NCBI RefSeq assembly: GCF_009602425.1
Contig: NW_022261893.1
Span: 133,032-197,031, forward strand
Origin: Actinia tenebrosa
Taxonomy: Eukaryota; Cnidaria; Anthozoa; Actiniaria; Actiniidae
DNA length: 64,000 nucleotides
Reading direction: 5' to 3'
A model generated the notes under the pieces. The model saw only the letters and a list, made by a program, of their open reading frames with translations. It was not told the origin of the DNA and did not search any database. This document shows positions 1 through 12,489 of the stretch, in pieces. Each line of letters begins with the position of its first letter. Position 1 is the first letter of the stretch. The translations under genes were made by a program, and so were the position numbers.

Positions 1-657
1 ATGACCAATTAGTCTAGCAAGTATAACCTGATTGTTCCAGGAAGTAGCTAACTTTAAATCGAAACATATTCCCACTGAGAACCCCCACACACGATGGTTG
101 GAGTGACATACCAAGTTATGGGAAGATGACCTTCGAGGCGGTAAAGAGCGGGTAGCTCGCCGTGAAAGGCTTGTTGATTCATTTTCGCTGGGTGGTGGGT
201 GGGTCGTTGAGCTGGTCTTATGCTTGAATACCGAACTGGTGGTTGAAAGAGGGTTATTTGGTGTACGGCAGATTCGTGTGTGGCACGAGCTTGCAGTGGG
301 AATATGAATCCTAATTCTATAATATATATCTCGTTTTGAGCTATTTNTAGTTACGGAAAGTTAACTAGATTCATGATGCAGATTGGCCGTATATTCAGTA
401 GAGGGTAAAGTCTTTGTTTTTGATGANTAACTTGGTTCACGGACTACGGAACTGACGACAATATTTGAACCAATCACAGTTTTCTCACATCAATGCGCGT
501 CTTATGAAAATGCTGGAACAGGAAACCGTCACGGTCACGGCACGCGCCTGCCGCAAACCAAGTGTTTGCTTTTTAGATTGTTTTAGAGTTTAGCAATGTT
601 TGGGAACGATTTAATAACGAATTTAGAACAAAAATTAAATGAAGTTTTGTGATTCAC
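1..657. other. Left-edge DNA, probable BICDL intron
   Basis: This stretch lies downstream of the last visible BICDL exon, whose GT donor is at 657-656 on the minus strand, so it is probably intron. I see no further exon. Around 525-555 there is a short CG-rich patch (gtcacggtcacggcacgc) resembling the repeat at 57.6-57.9 kb. Confidence 0.4.
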
Positions 658-2095
658 CTGAATTTTCATTTCATCCAATTGATCTTGGAGGTGCAGGTTG
701 TTAGTTTTGCTTTCATTAAGCTTGTCTTTAACGTCTTCGAGCTATAGAAAAGGCAAGTTCAACAAAAATAACGAAATTAAAAATGGCACTTTCTGCTGCA
801 AAAATGTTTCAAACTTTCTTTCGAAATGNCTCGAGGCTCTTTGTTAATTTGACTTTTACCTGAGTTTTGATATCTTCATAGTTTTTCTTAAGATCTTGTT
901 CTTTTCCTCGTAATTCCTCGTTATCTTTCGCTAAAAAATCTTTCGTACTTTCCAACTCTTCTATATTTTGTCTTAAAGAGTTTTTTTCTTCCTCTTGACT
1001 AGAAATCTGAAACAGAAAAGCCATAAAATACGTAAATAATAAAAAGAAGGTCAGAATTTGTTGGAAAACGACTTTTATGCACTAGTCAATAANTCCCACC
1101 CACCGACCCCCGGGACAGGGCGTGGAATTTAACATTCACGTAGTGTTAAATTTAGGACTTTCCCCTGGTCCCCCGAGCAAGATTTTCTGGTAAAATTGTT
1201 AAAGTGCTGAAGTACGCGTTAAATTCCCCGTACATNTGTAAAATTAAATCCCCGGTCTCCTTGTGTTAAATCCCCGCCATGTACCGGAAGTTGGGGGTTA
1301 CAATTTACTATCCACAACTTTACTCTGGCCGCTTGATTAAAACGTTCCTTTATCAATCTATGACTTAAGGTATACATTACAGAATAATTGTCAAAATATC
1401 TATCTGATTTGGTCTTATCATATTACACCATAAATTACTTCTAAGTTTATATTTTTTTATATTTTTTCCAAACTTGTCAACCAAGCTGCAGATGTCAGAG
1501 ATAAATATCTTGACAAATTTTAGTACATTTTCACATGAAAATAGATTTTGGAATTTCTCTAAATATAGTCAAAACAGAATTANGGACTGTCAACTTNAAT
1601 TAAGCTATTTTTCAAACTTAANTAATTTTGACAGAAAAATTGTCATGTACAAAATATTCCATACAGGTACCAGAAGAAAATACCTCATTCACCGCAAAGC
1701 TTAACAAACAAACACATCAGTCAAAAACCATAATGCTACCAGCAACAAAGTACCAGTAAAAAGCAAATATTACAACAGATGTTTCATTTGATTTGAAGAT
1801 AATNGTCAGTCTAATCATGCAGGTAATGATTGCTATAATTGAAAAGAGCAGATTCAATGAACCATTGAAGCCAGACATATTAAGTTGACTCTTCATAAGG
1901 AATAAAACGAGTTTGGAAAAAGCAGATAAATTAAGCTGAAATTATTTCACAATGCCTTTTCTGGAATGAACAATTATTAAGTAGTTGAAACATAGATTGT
2001 AATTATCATGGGTTAAGGAGTTACGTACAATTTGATATTTCAGTATAAAAGATAATAGCTCAATATTCAATATTGCGAGAGGCATTGATGCACAG

Positions 2096-2143
<48 letters not shown>

Positions 2144-5100
2144 AAAAGAAAAAAAAAGAGAGAGAAGAACCAGAAAATGTTTTAAGGCAATTATATTTTC
2201 AAAAAGTTAATAGATCTCACAAAGAGTCAACAACCATGCACAAAGTCATGTTTTTCAATTATGACCCGAAATATCCTCAACAAAACTATCGACACTTAAT
2301 CATGTTGATGAACGCTTTTAACAGCCACCCACAAACCCTTAAGAGTTCTTGGACAACCAGCACTTGATATACATAAACATATGACTATAGTCTTATATTG
2401 CTAAACATATGACTATAGTCTTAAGTAGGATGTAGACAGGTTAGTGTATTATAGATTATTCTCAAAATTATTGTGGATGTATGGCTAATATGAAAATATG
2501 ACAAAATCAATTTGTGGAATTCCTTTCATATTTTCATGTTAGCCTCGCATTCAAGGTAATGTTAATGAGTCAAGGATAAAACAGCTATCATGTTTGACTT
2601 GACTCTTTTCACTTAATTGAAGATAAGGATAATGAGTATAAGACACACACACACATATATATCACGGCAGATCAAAGAAAATGTAAGAGGGAGAGCAGCA
2701 CTATGTTGATAAAATAGAGCAAAGCTGTGTCCATTACAGCCCCCCTAACTATACACCCACCACTGCATATAGGGTAACCAATTTGTTACCTTTTCATAGA
2801 GCTCTTCTATCTCAATTTGCTGATTATGGACGTCATCAATGCTAAAAGTTCTTGATAACTGTTGCCTCTTGAGATTGTTGAGTTCTTCCGATAGCGTTTC
2901 ATTCTTGGTTCTCAGCTGAGAAAAGACATATTGGTTATTGATATGATTTTTTTTCATACAAGTAAAATTATATAATTGCAAAAATAATTATATGGCAAAT
3001 GATGACTTTTTGGTAAAAGGAAAGCAGAAATTTTGAAGCACATTTTTGGCAATATGGAAAAAATAAGGCCTTTGACTTGTTATGAATCAAAAAATAAAGA
3101 TTATAAAGGTTATAAAGATTTTTAAGCTGTTTGAGGAATGTGAAAATAGAATATCCTCAAACCAAAAAAAAGTGAATAGGAGCTCGGGAAAAAAATCAAA
3201 TCCCAAATAGGATATTATTCCTTTCAAATAATAAAGTATTTCTATACTTTGTTTCTTAGCTAATGCATCTTAATATTTCCTCACATAAGAATATGAATGT
3301 CTGAAATATTTTAGAGGCTTTTCAATAAAGCTTTTTTGGATTAAATGGTTTCTATGAGAGTTCTATCACCTTGGAGATATAGAAAATGATGCCTCATGCA
3401 TTTTTTAAAATAAAGATACTGGGAGAAGTATCTAGAAATATCTCAATTACTTTCGTCATACGTTTTTGTTTAAACAAGCAAGAGTGAAAGTTAAAAAAAT
3501 GCTTTAACATGGCAGCTCTCCTAAAACAATGTTGTCAAAAAAACTATATTTAATTGCAATTATAGAAAATATTTCTAATTTTAAAGACATTATTTGTAAA
3601 TATTAACACTGATTTAAGTATGTGGTAGATAACTAAACCTAAGAAATGTATATCCTGAAAACGGCAGTGAAAAGGCTTACCGTACTAGCATGTGACTGGT
3701 TTTCCAGCACTAAAATGGCTTTTCGAACACATTACTGGGTTTTATATTTATATTAAAAAATATAGGATGCTCCTAACATGCTTCACTTAGCAGAATGTTG
3801 AATGACATAATTTTTCTTACATCTACATTATAAACAATAACGACAAAACAAGCAAAACACTGATATCACAAAACNAAGGAAATTTTCTAAATGTTCGCAT
3901 GATTCAATTTTTTCAATATTCTCTTTATTTTTAATTTTACAAGAAGTTATCGGCAAAAGACGAGTGAAGTGTGTAGCAGCTGCTCAAACACCACACTTGC
4001 AAGATTCTAGTTTCTTTTTGCCATGCCTCGCTAACAAAGAGATTATGGAGATAACCCTTAAAAAGGCCAGTTTTTCGCACATAAGCACATCTACGTTGTA
4101 TTTGTACGCTGTTTTTCTTCTTCTCGAGAACGATAAAAAAACTGGGCGATGAATGATGGCGCTCCACAGATTCCACTTCACAAAACATCGGAGTCCAATA
4201 TCGAAGAAGAAGCTTGCAATTTAATCAGCCGGAATCGATGACAGAGATCGTGATGTTGCACAACTTTCTCTATAAACCAAAAAATTCTCTTCGATAAAGT
4301 AAATCTCTAGTTTGACATCTTCGGCGCGCTTGTACGACCGAATTATGATCGAAATCATAAACATCAACAATTACAGTACTCACGGCAGATACTCTGTGAG
4401 GTTCAAGCAAGTATTGCTTCACTACAGACCAAAGTTTAGCAAATAAAACACCAAAATTACGGTGATAAAAGACTTTTCCTTTTCACTAAGAGAAATTTAA
4501 ACTTTTCGTAGAAAACTGCTGCTAAATTCGCTCAAATTGATGTCTCTGGTGGGATATCCGACATGTCAACCGACGTTCGTCCATACTACGCGCGTTCTCT
4601 TCAAAGTATCCGGAAAAAAGGCTCAAGTTTCAAAATTCAAGATCAAATTTCGACATTCTATTTTAAAATAACATTTCTCGGATTACCAGTTTCAGTTTCT
4701 GGGTTCCGGTACAAGTGTATTCCCCTAAAAATATTATTTTTGAAATATTTTTCTTATATGACATGGCCATCAAAATATGTAGCGAAACTCAATTATCACC
4801 AAGGACGGGGCTATAAGATATTTTGAAGTGTTTTCAAACTCGAATCTATCACTCTTCGCCTACCTGGTATAATTCTGAGTGCAATTTCTCATTTTCTTCG
4901 GTTAATCCTGCAAAGGTTTTTCTTTTATGGGCTGAGTCCGTTAGCGAGGCGGATTTATGAGAATGTAATTCTTGACGTAAGGATTGTATGTCGGCTTGAA
5001 GTTCTTGTACTCTCGACTCATGAGCACCGCTCATTCTTTCTATTCTTAACCTCAATTCGTATTTTTCTTGTTCTAATTCCTGTAAAAGAATAAAAAAATA

Positions 5101-5515
5101 CAAGCCTCATTAGAATCATTCAATCGCCTATCCACGCTTGGATCAAAAAACGAAAACAATCATTGCTAAAAACAAAAAAAAAGTTTACCTCTGCTTGTTG
5201 AGAATATTCCTCTTGTAGTCGCTCGTATTTTTGAGACAATTCTTCATTTTTTTCCAAAAGTGCTTTTCCCAATTCTGCAGCCAGTAAAAGATCTTTCTCT
5301 TTTTGAGCAAGCAACACGTATAAATCCTGTTCCTCATCATCCTCCTCGTCATAATCATCGTCTCCATTGAACTCATTTTCTAGATCATAGTGACAGTTGT
5401 AATGTTGTTTTTCGTCCAACTCAGAACCTTCGTCGAGTAGCAGCTCTTCATTCGTTTCTGTTTCTTCACAATCTCCCATCGTTAGGATACGAATTAGGTC
5501 TGTTTTTGACTTCAT
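658..5515 (-). CDS. BICDL1: BICD family-like cargo adaptor (BICDL/BICDR), 5' part, runs off the left edge
   Basis: This gene encodes a coiled-coil adaptor that in the BICD family links dynein-dynactin to cargo. Five exons are visible on the minus strand: 5515-5189, 5079-4864, 2915-2790, 1006-860 and 741-658. Each is bounded by AG and GT, and all introns are phase 0. Exon 1 has an acidic N-terminus and then DLYVLLAQKEKDLLLAAELG, which matches the CC1 box (AAxxG core) that binds dynein light intermediate chain in BICDL and related adaptors. The later exons are heptad-rich coiled coil, with LEQEKYELRLRIE close to the BICDL1 continuation. The start may be the Met at 5515 or the downstream Met at 5479. 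The C-terminal cargo-binding part lies beyond base 1. The family call is firm; the choice among BICDL1, BICDL2 and BICD rests on the CC1-box region only. Confidence 0.85.
861..2789. other. BICDL intron 3, with poly(A) run
   Basis: This is intron DNA with no coding signal. It contains a poly(A) run of about 45 bases near 2095-2141 followed by A/G-rich sequence. There is also an 18-base direct repeat (catatgactatagtctta) near 2380-2425 and a short CA/TA microsatellite near 2643-2660. Confidence 0.5.
2916..4863. other. BICDL intron 2
   Basis: AT-rich intron between the third and second visible BICDL exons. Short open frames occur here, but none resembles a known protein or has supporting splice sites. 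I see no repeat element with clear ends. Confidence 0.5.
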
Positions 5516-8447
5516 CTGTTGGTTAACCTCCTGTAGCCGCCATGTTCTTAGCGATCCAGCTAATATAATTGCAAATGAATAGTCAACGCGTGTATCGCCT
5601 TAGCGATTTTTGACGAAACAGCCTAAGTGTTGGANATTTTAATATTCATGTTTAGCTGGAAATTTATTCACTTCAGGGGTTTACCATAATTTGCAACCAA
5701 TCATAAAAGCGTGTTTGGTTCCGCATAGCCAATCGGGGGCTATTTTAGTCCAATTTATGTCTGTCATTATTTGGACAGACACAGTTCGTCATCAAACGTC
5801 ATCATCGGGCTCACTTCACACTTCCTTCACACAAACACTTACGCTTGATTGATATCCCACAAAATAATAATAATAGTTTTCTTTTTCTGAACTTTATTTA
5901 TTCTTTTCATTGAATTTCTGCACATAATTGTCTAAAGTTTCGATATGCACGTCGTTTGTGTGGCGTGAGCGCAGCCAGGATTTGGTTCCTGTTCATACTA
6001 ATACTATCACAGGTAGCCCAATTTAGATTAAAGCGAATGGTGAAAATAAAATAGTACAACAACAACAACAACAACAAAAATAATAATAATTCTAGAGCAT
6101 TTTTATATCGATTTTTTTACTCTTTCGTATTACGGAGGTCATTATCTTGACCTCGAATTAAAAAAAAAAAAATTATTTAATTTTTCCGATTTTATTTTCA
6201 CAATTCACTTTAATCTAAATCGGGCTCACTGTGATACTACGTTTATATAATACTACAATACTTCACCTTGCTTAAAGTACCGTTTAAACTACTTGATTTA
6301 ACCTACATACATAAGGACCCATTTCTAATAGTGCGTTGGGGATGGGGCCTAATCTTTATTTTTCTTCATTACGAAACTCAAACTGAGAAAATAAGGTGTC
6401 ATTCAATTTTCATAAAAAGTGGGGAGGCTACTCCGGATCCCCACAGACTCTTCCGTCCCTAAAACGAAGTGACCAAATTTCTTTTTTGACAGACAAATAT
6501 AAAATATTACTAACAATTACGCTTTTTAAAACACTTTATGAGCTAACGAAATGAATATTTTTTTCCGTTGTTGACTTAGTATCAGCATACATACCTTCAT
6601 ATAATGTCTTAGGGTTTCTATGTTCGTTTTCTGATGCATTAAGATTAGCCCGACCACCTTTGTGTCAATAGATTGTCTTGTTTGAGCCACTTGGTTTTCC
6701 AATTAGCGATAGATCAAATCTCTTTCAGGATGCGCACTTGCTTTCGTTAGGACTCGAAAGCAACCTATGTCCAACATTCAAGCAAATCAAACAAACATTT
6801 GTGCGGAAAGTCCCAAATGTTCAGAGCGGATTTGTAGCTTTGCTTTCCAAGCAAGATGATAGAGGAAGGGGAAAAATCGAGAGACACGCGCCGTGTCAAA
6901 TTATTTCAAATTTTTTCCTGTGGCAATTTACATATGCCAAGCTAGCACAGTGGTGAGGGTCAGTAAAAGCCCTAAAAGCCTTTTTTTAAATATCCCAATC
7001 TCTCCATCAATAAACAGTTTTTTTCTGACGTCTTTGTAGTTTGATATCCCGTAAAACGACTGATCTTTTTAAGACCAACATCCAAATAAAAGCTAAACCG
7101 GAACTCATCGATCGTGGGCTCTGATGTGGAAAGATAAAAACTAAATGTCGTAAATTTATCAACCCCTACATGCTATCAAATATTCATCCCGTTCAGACAG
7201 AGGTGCATTACCGGAGCTAGCCAGAAAGCCTGCGAGATCAGGAGCGGGTCTACGAATCGGAGAGGGGGAGAGGGGAGGGGGAGGGGGGGGAAATCGGCGT
7301 TATAACAATTACCCCCGGAATATGCAAAACGAAGCCAGAGGATGCAAGATGCAAAATAAAAACCATTGGTTGAAGCTAGCGGGATAGAGCATCCTTAAAA
7401 TCATTCCAGAAAGGATATCAAGAAAANACAACGTGAAAGGCACTTAGCTGATAACGAAAGAGACCAACGAACGGTTAAATTCCACTTATGTAGCAGCTAT
7501 GAAAACTAGCAACGCGAAAGAAAAATTTCCGAGATATGTTTTCCCGTATTATTTTTAGTTTACTTTCAGGGATTTTTGATATGATTCCAGTAATAGGACA
7601 GGAAAAGGTGAAAATCCTGGGGACTTTCGCATCCGTGCTCAGGTCAAACGTTGAACTTCATATGAGCCGAACCAAATTTAAACAGTAGATAACAAGGCGG
7701 CCTTTTTTGATGTGATTGGGTTGGGCTCATGTTAAGTTTGACTTTCGAACATTTTNATTTCCTCTACGACTCTTTGAAAATATATCGAGTGCGATGTTTA
7801 CTATAGAAAAGCACAAAGAAAATACCAATTAACACACCCTTTGGAAAGTGTTAACTTGTGTTTCCCTGCTCTGTTCTGTTNTTTCAGTTAACGATTTTTT
7901 AAGTGTGGTCTGAATAGTAGGCTTGAAAAGGCAAATCACTAATAAGTTGCTTTGCTTCTTAGATCTTTATCCGTGAACGAGGTTAGGAAAGGCAAACAGG
8001 ATAGACATAAATTCACAAAATATGTAAGAACTCCATAAGAATAATTAACACTTGATGAGGCATAAAATCAAGTATTTTATTAAAGCTTTTACACTTTGAC
8101 TTGTGTATCTTTTGTGATAAATATACATTTACAGTGATTTCAAAGACAAGAACAGAACAAAATGAGAATTAATTAGATTCAGTTAGGTTGAAAAGGTCCT
8201 AATAAACGGACGAAACTAGTCCCTAAACTACAATTGTGTTGTTGTTAGTGCGTGGGGGATTATAAAAATCACCATAGAGTGTGTATAGAAATGAAAATGA
8301 GAAGAACAAATANTCTACGATTCACTTACATGCATGTAAAACGATATACAAATGTACGATATCTTACTTAGCACTCAAAATTGAAAGAAATGAATAAGGA
8401 GCAACAACTTGAAAGGAAGAATTACATCTATAATCTGTATATTATTT
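5516..8447. other. Intergenic region between BICDL and TXNL4A
   Basis: No gene was recognised in about 2.9 kb. It should hold the BICDL promoter on its left side and the 3' flank of TXNL4A on its right. One inverted-repeat element (6007-6234) and a G-rich simple tract (about 7261-7290) are the only structures I can support. Confidence 0.5.
6007..6234. mobile_element. MITE with 45-bp TIRs and TACTA target duplication
   Basis: The left arm (6007-6051) starts tcacaggtagcccaatttag. The right arm (6189-6234) is its imperfect reverse complement and ends in the complement of tcacagtgagcccgatttag. Both arms continue through the same attaaagcgaatggtgaaaataaa-like stretch. The element is flanked by TACTA at 6002-6006 and 6235-6239. 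The interior holds an AAC/AAT microsatellite and no coding capacity. It is a non-autonomous DNA element; the superfamily is not certain. Confidence 0.8.
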
Positions 8448-8876
8448 TCAGTATCGGTATTTCGTGGAATAATCTTTAGGAGACACCACCAAGCCACGTC
8501 CTTTCCTCGCACCTCTATAGACCGTCTCAACAATATCTATCATCTCCTGCTTGTCATCCAACGGCCAGTTGATTTTATTATTGTTACCTGTTCCCAAATC
8601 AATCATAATGTGCTTGTTTCGATAGAAGAACATGATCGTACAAGGATCGTAGAGTTCATACATTTTGTTAAAGTCAGGGACTTTGCTTATGTCTACCAGG
8701 TAGATGGCAGCGAAATTCTTGACTCGATCGGCAACTGAATAAAGTACTTCGTCCATCTTCATGCAGGCAGGATCCCAGTCGTGTCCAAATCGAATGATTA
8801 CCACACGGTCCTCCTCGGATAAGATTGCTTGATCAACTTGCCAACCGTTCTCTAGATGGGACAAGAGGTACGACAT
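8448..8876 (-). CDS. TXNL4A: Thioredoxin-like protein 4A (Dim1, U5 snRNP 15 kDa protein)
   Basis: This 142-codon open frame encodes the spliceosomal U5 snRNP protein Dim1, needed for the U4/U6.U5 tri-snRNP. Its length equals the family length. The N-terminus (MSYLLSHLENGWQVDQAI), the core FGHDWDPACMKMDEVLYS, the stretch DLGTGNNNKINW and the C-terminus SPKDYSTKYRY are almost those of the human protein. The fold is thioredoxin-like, but the CXXC redox pair is absent, as expected for Dim1. The gene has no intron here, whereas its multi-exon neighbours do. The start is the only Met that gives the family N-terminus. A possible AATAAA lies at 8081-8076 on the minus strand. It faces OSER1 across 522 bases. 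Confidence 0.97.
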   Translation of the reverse strand: MSYLLSHLENGWQVDQAILSEEDRVVIIRFGHDWDPACMKMDEVLYSVADRVKNFAAIYLVDISKVPDFNKMYELYDPCTIMFFYRNKHIMIDLGTGNNNKINWPLDDKQEMIDIVETVYRGARKGRGLVVSPKDYSTKYRY

Positions 8877-9398
8877 CCTCTCTTAATGTCAAATTTATAG
8901 CAGAAAGAGTGAAAATACTCCTTTGAAACCAATAGGGGAAGTAAACGAACGCTTTAGTAGGTGAAGAACCTGAACTTCAACCAAGTAAAGAATCAAGAAG
9001 GAAGCTAAATAAAGAAATCTTAACAAGACGAGGAAGGAAAAAAGTCTTCTTTGATACAAAATGGCGATATTCTATATTAAGACCATGATGCACTTCGAGC
9101 CTACTAGACCCAGTTACTCGTTATGACAACCACAGGGAATCCAAAGCCAACGACAAGCTTGAAATACCCTTTCGCTTTATTTACTAAACTAAACTTTTAT
9201 GTTATTGTCATTCATTAGGTCGCATACTTTCATAACCTTTTAAAATGATAGCAAAAATTTTTCTGAATGAAAAAAGTGGAATTTAAAAAAATAAAAAGAA
9301 CCAGTTGGGAAACAAATAAAGCGTGGTTCAAAATATTCAAATCTTACGTCAGCATATAAAATAGTACCACGTGATTCAAACATTGCCTGACAACAAAC
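8877..9398. promoter_or_regulatory. Shared divergent promoter region, TXNL4A / OSER1
   Basis: The two start codons lie 522 bases apart and point away from each other, so this spacer probably carries both promoters. I see no clear TATA box. The assignment as a bidirectional promoter rests on geometry only. Confidence 0.5.
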
Positions 9399-10804
9399 AT
9401 GGCGGATTCGCATGAAAAAGAAAGCAAAGAAGAACAATCCAAAAAACACGGAAAACCTCACAATGAACGTCTAGAAAATACAGAAAGAGACTTACAAATA
9501 ATCTTTAAGAAACTTAGAGTTGATAACGAGCCGTAAGTATTTGCACTTTCGTAAAAATTTTCGTTTGAGGGAAGAATTGTTTGTGAATATGTACTCGTCA
9601 ACATAAGACGTTGATTTTTGTCAAGAATCTCGCTCGTCTTGCTACTGATATTGAAGAACCACCGACTGTAGAAGATAACGAAGAATGGGACTTGTGTTTT
9701 TAGATTAAGCTGGGTTGGGTTTTCACTCTTGGGAAGCAATGGGATACAAGTTACTGAATTCCGAAGCTTAATTAGTGTCGTTTATTAGCGAGAATAAATA
9801 ATGTAATCTTTAACATTTCATTGATTGAGTAGAGAATGAAAAAGGTTTATTGAAAAATCGTTTTTAAACATTACCAAAGTGGTATTTAATGTAAAATTAA
9901 AAGTTAATAAAATGCTGTGTCATGATTAGTTTCCTGAGGCTAAGGACGATGGGAAATATACTTTATAATTAATTATTAGAACTATTATTTTTTTCAAAGT
10001 AACACTTTACAGTCTAACTAAGAAAACCATGAACACCTAAATATGTCTGAAATGTTAAACATCATGTTCTGACCAATCACATAACAGTTAATTAGGAATG
10101 AATTCATCCTCTCATGCGATTGTTCAGAACACAAAGTTTAGCATTCCAGACATATCTTTGGTGTTCACGGTTTTCTTAGTTTGACTGTAGTAATGGTTTG
10201 AAAAGATATAGAGATCAGTCACCTCTTTCCCAAATTTATGGTAAGCACAAGACAACACCCCCACCCCCCCCCCCCCCAGCAGTTGTTTACATAGTTTTAA
10301 ACTACATTAGTCAATCACCATTTCTTCTACCTTTACAGGAAAAGACTCAAATCAAAACAAAACTTCAGAAATACCAAAAGCAAAGAAAAAATTGTCAGGA
10401 GTAAAGGAATAGGAAGTAATAGAAAAATTATAAAAGATGCAACATTTACCTACAAAAGTTGTCACCCAAGAAGAACAAAAACAGATGAGGAACCAGATAC
10501 ATTATCATGGACGTTATCAAAAAGCATAAGTGACAAAGAACTGAAATCTGCTGATAAAATAATTTCACTGACACTTGATGGCAAAGCCAGTAAATCACCA
10601 AATCAGGATCACAAATGTGCTTCAGAGTCAAAGGAACTTTCAGAAAGTTGTAGTGAACAATTTCGACGGGCGCAATGTTCTAGTATGCCTCATGGTGGTA
10701 TGAACTTTGACGACACAACACCAGAGGAACTAGCTGCTTATTTTGATCAATTGCTTCATATTCCAAAGCCAATGTCTGCCATGGCAGAAATGATGTATAC
10801 ATAG
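9399..10804 (+). CDS. OSER1: Oxidative stress-responsive serine-rich protein 1 (OSER1) homologue
   Basis: There are two coding exons, 9399-9532 and 10339-10804, joined by a phase-2 GT-AG intron; together they give exactly 200 codons including the stop (199 residues). The N-terminus carries LQIIFKKLRVDNEP, matching the LQTAFKKLRVD motif of vertebrate OSER1. The C-terminus ends HIPKPMSAMAEMMYT, matching IPKKMSHMAEMMYT at the vertebrate C-terminus. The middle is basic and Ser-rich and poorly conserved, and the protein is shorter than the human one. OSER1 is a stress-induced, FOXO-linked protein without a known enzymatic activity. The two conserved ends make the identification strong although the middle would not support it alone. 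The intron holds an inverted-repeat element at 10008-10189. Confidence 0.88.
10008..10189. mobile_element. MITE in the OSER1 intron
   Basis: The left end tacagtctaactaagaaaac and the right end ttttcttagtttgactgta are reverse complements with a few mismatches. Pairing continues inward for about 65 bases past the gaacacc and atatgtctg-like blocks. The interior is short and non-coding. Its right end carries a splice-acceptor-like ttgactgtag. Confidence 0.8.
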
Positions 10805-11372
10805 GTTTGATTTTTGTATCAGGTCTCTCAGTCAGGATTGTGAAATTCTAAGCTCATGGCTATGCATTTTTGTCAACGTTGCTTCTCAATAGGAAACCCT
10901 CAATAGCATGTGCAGAATTGTTGTCATGTTTTGGTGGAAGTCAATTTAAAGGTGTTTCCATGGTATTTCATAGACATTGCCCTTGAATGTTTGTGCTTTC
11001 TGACATTATCATGGGAACACTTGATTGATGCCCACCAATCCCCACTTTTGTCTTAATAGCAAATCTTAAGACTTTGTCCATGTGATTAGCAAGCACTGTA
11101 TATAATTGGATCTGGATTTTGCCGTCTACTTAAAAGTCAAGCTTTTTTGAGAAGTCAAGCTTTTTTGTTCTCATGCTGTTTCAGTCCTCATTGTTTTATT
11201 AGTCAGATCACAAATTCTTGCATTTTGTTAGGGTACTTTGTTTCTTGCTAAAGAAGGACAGCCTTCAAAAAAAAAGAATTTATTGGAAATGCTGAGATAG
11301 AAAGCTGCTTGACTATTGATGTATCATGAGAATATTGGTCTTATCATCATTGTAATAGTAGTATGGCTTGTA

Positions 11373-11498
11373 TAGGTTTTGCACCATCAAGTGTTGGCAC
11401 CCATAATAAAGCTTGGGCTGCCTGTGGTTAGATGGCAGAACAATAAAATCGCTTTCCATCTAACACAGCTGCCATCACGGGATGGTGCAAAACCTCTA
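11373..11498. mobile_element. MITE, GGTTTTGCACCATC family, copy 1
   Basis: The ends taggttttgcaccatc and gatggtgcaaaacctcta form terminal inverted repeats around a 90-base non-coding interior that includes ctgccatcac. A second, longer copy with the same ends lies at 23122-23285, inside the TMEM65 pseudogene. Confidence 0.75.
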
Positions 11499-12489
11499 TT
11501 GGAATATGATTTCCACAAACATACAAATTCATGAGTAGGTTAAGAAATCTTGAAAAAAAATTTGTGATCAAAAAGGCACACCTTTTGTAGTTTTGTTAAC
11601 ATGATTTCATTTTAGTGGCATCTTTTGTAAAAAGAGCAATAAAATTTTGATATCAAAATATATAGAAAGAAAAAATCAGTTGTAAGGTCAAAGTACATTA
11701 ATATTAAGAAAGTATAAATTATGTAGAAAGCTATTGCTGTGGGTTTTTTTTTTTTTTTTGCAGTGGGTTATCAATGTACGGAAAGCAGAAGATTGCTTGA
11801 TTAGTTGGGTTTGTTTATGTTTTTGACATTGTCTGCAGTTGTAAGATGGCAAATGCATAAGGATAGAACAATAATTATAAAACAGATAAAATACTACATG
11901 CTTTTGGTTAACATTTTTGTCATTGAATTACAAAGTAGGAGAGTACATTAAATCTAATCCCTAAAAGTCCCCCTAGCCAGAGTCTAATGTTTGAGTATAT
12001 TCAACACACTCTGAACTCACTACCAAAACATATAATGTAGGTTCCATGCAGAGAACTCTAAACTCACCTGAGTTGAGTGAGGAAAACCAGAAAACCTTGG
12101 AGAAACATGGTGGAAAGGAATAGAACAACATATTGAACGAGTTCTATTCATATGTGGATTTTTTTGCATGATTCTTTGATTTATAACAGTACTTATCATG
12201 ATACAATAAATACAAATGAAAAGCTATTCTCGTGCCATACTGTCATTGATAATGTGATCAATGACTATTAAATTGTTCATTAATAAACCCTTACAATTAT
12301 TTTTCTGTTGCAGTGATTTATTTGTAATATCTATAGATTCCATTATATTTGTAAAATTGCCTTTTCAAAGTTTTACCTTCTTAAAAATATTTAAAATAGT
12401 TTGCTCAAATTTCCAATGCACTCATACTTTTGTCCAATGATTTTCTGAGTCTGACTTATTAAAGCCTCTTCTATCTATTTGTCCTTAAT

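Noticed and set aside
10191-10240. A 50-base middle exon of OSER1 between good-looking splice sites
   Set aside because: Including it breaks the frame, whereas joining 9532 directly to 10339 gives 200 codons that end in the conserved C-terminus. Its acceptor is the end of a MITE.
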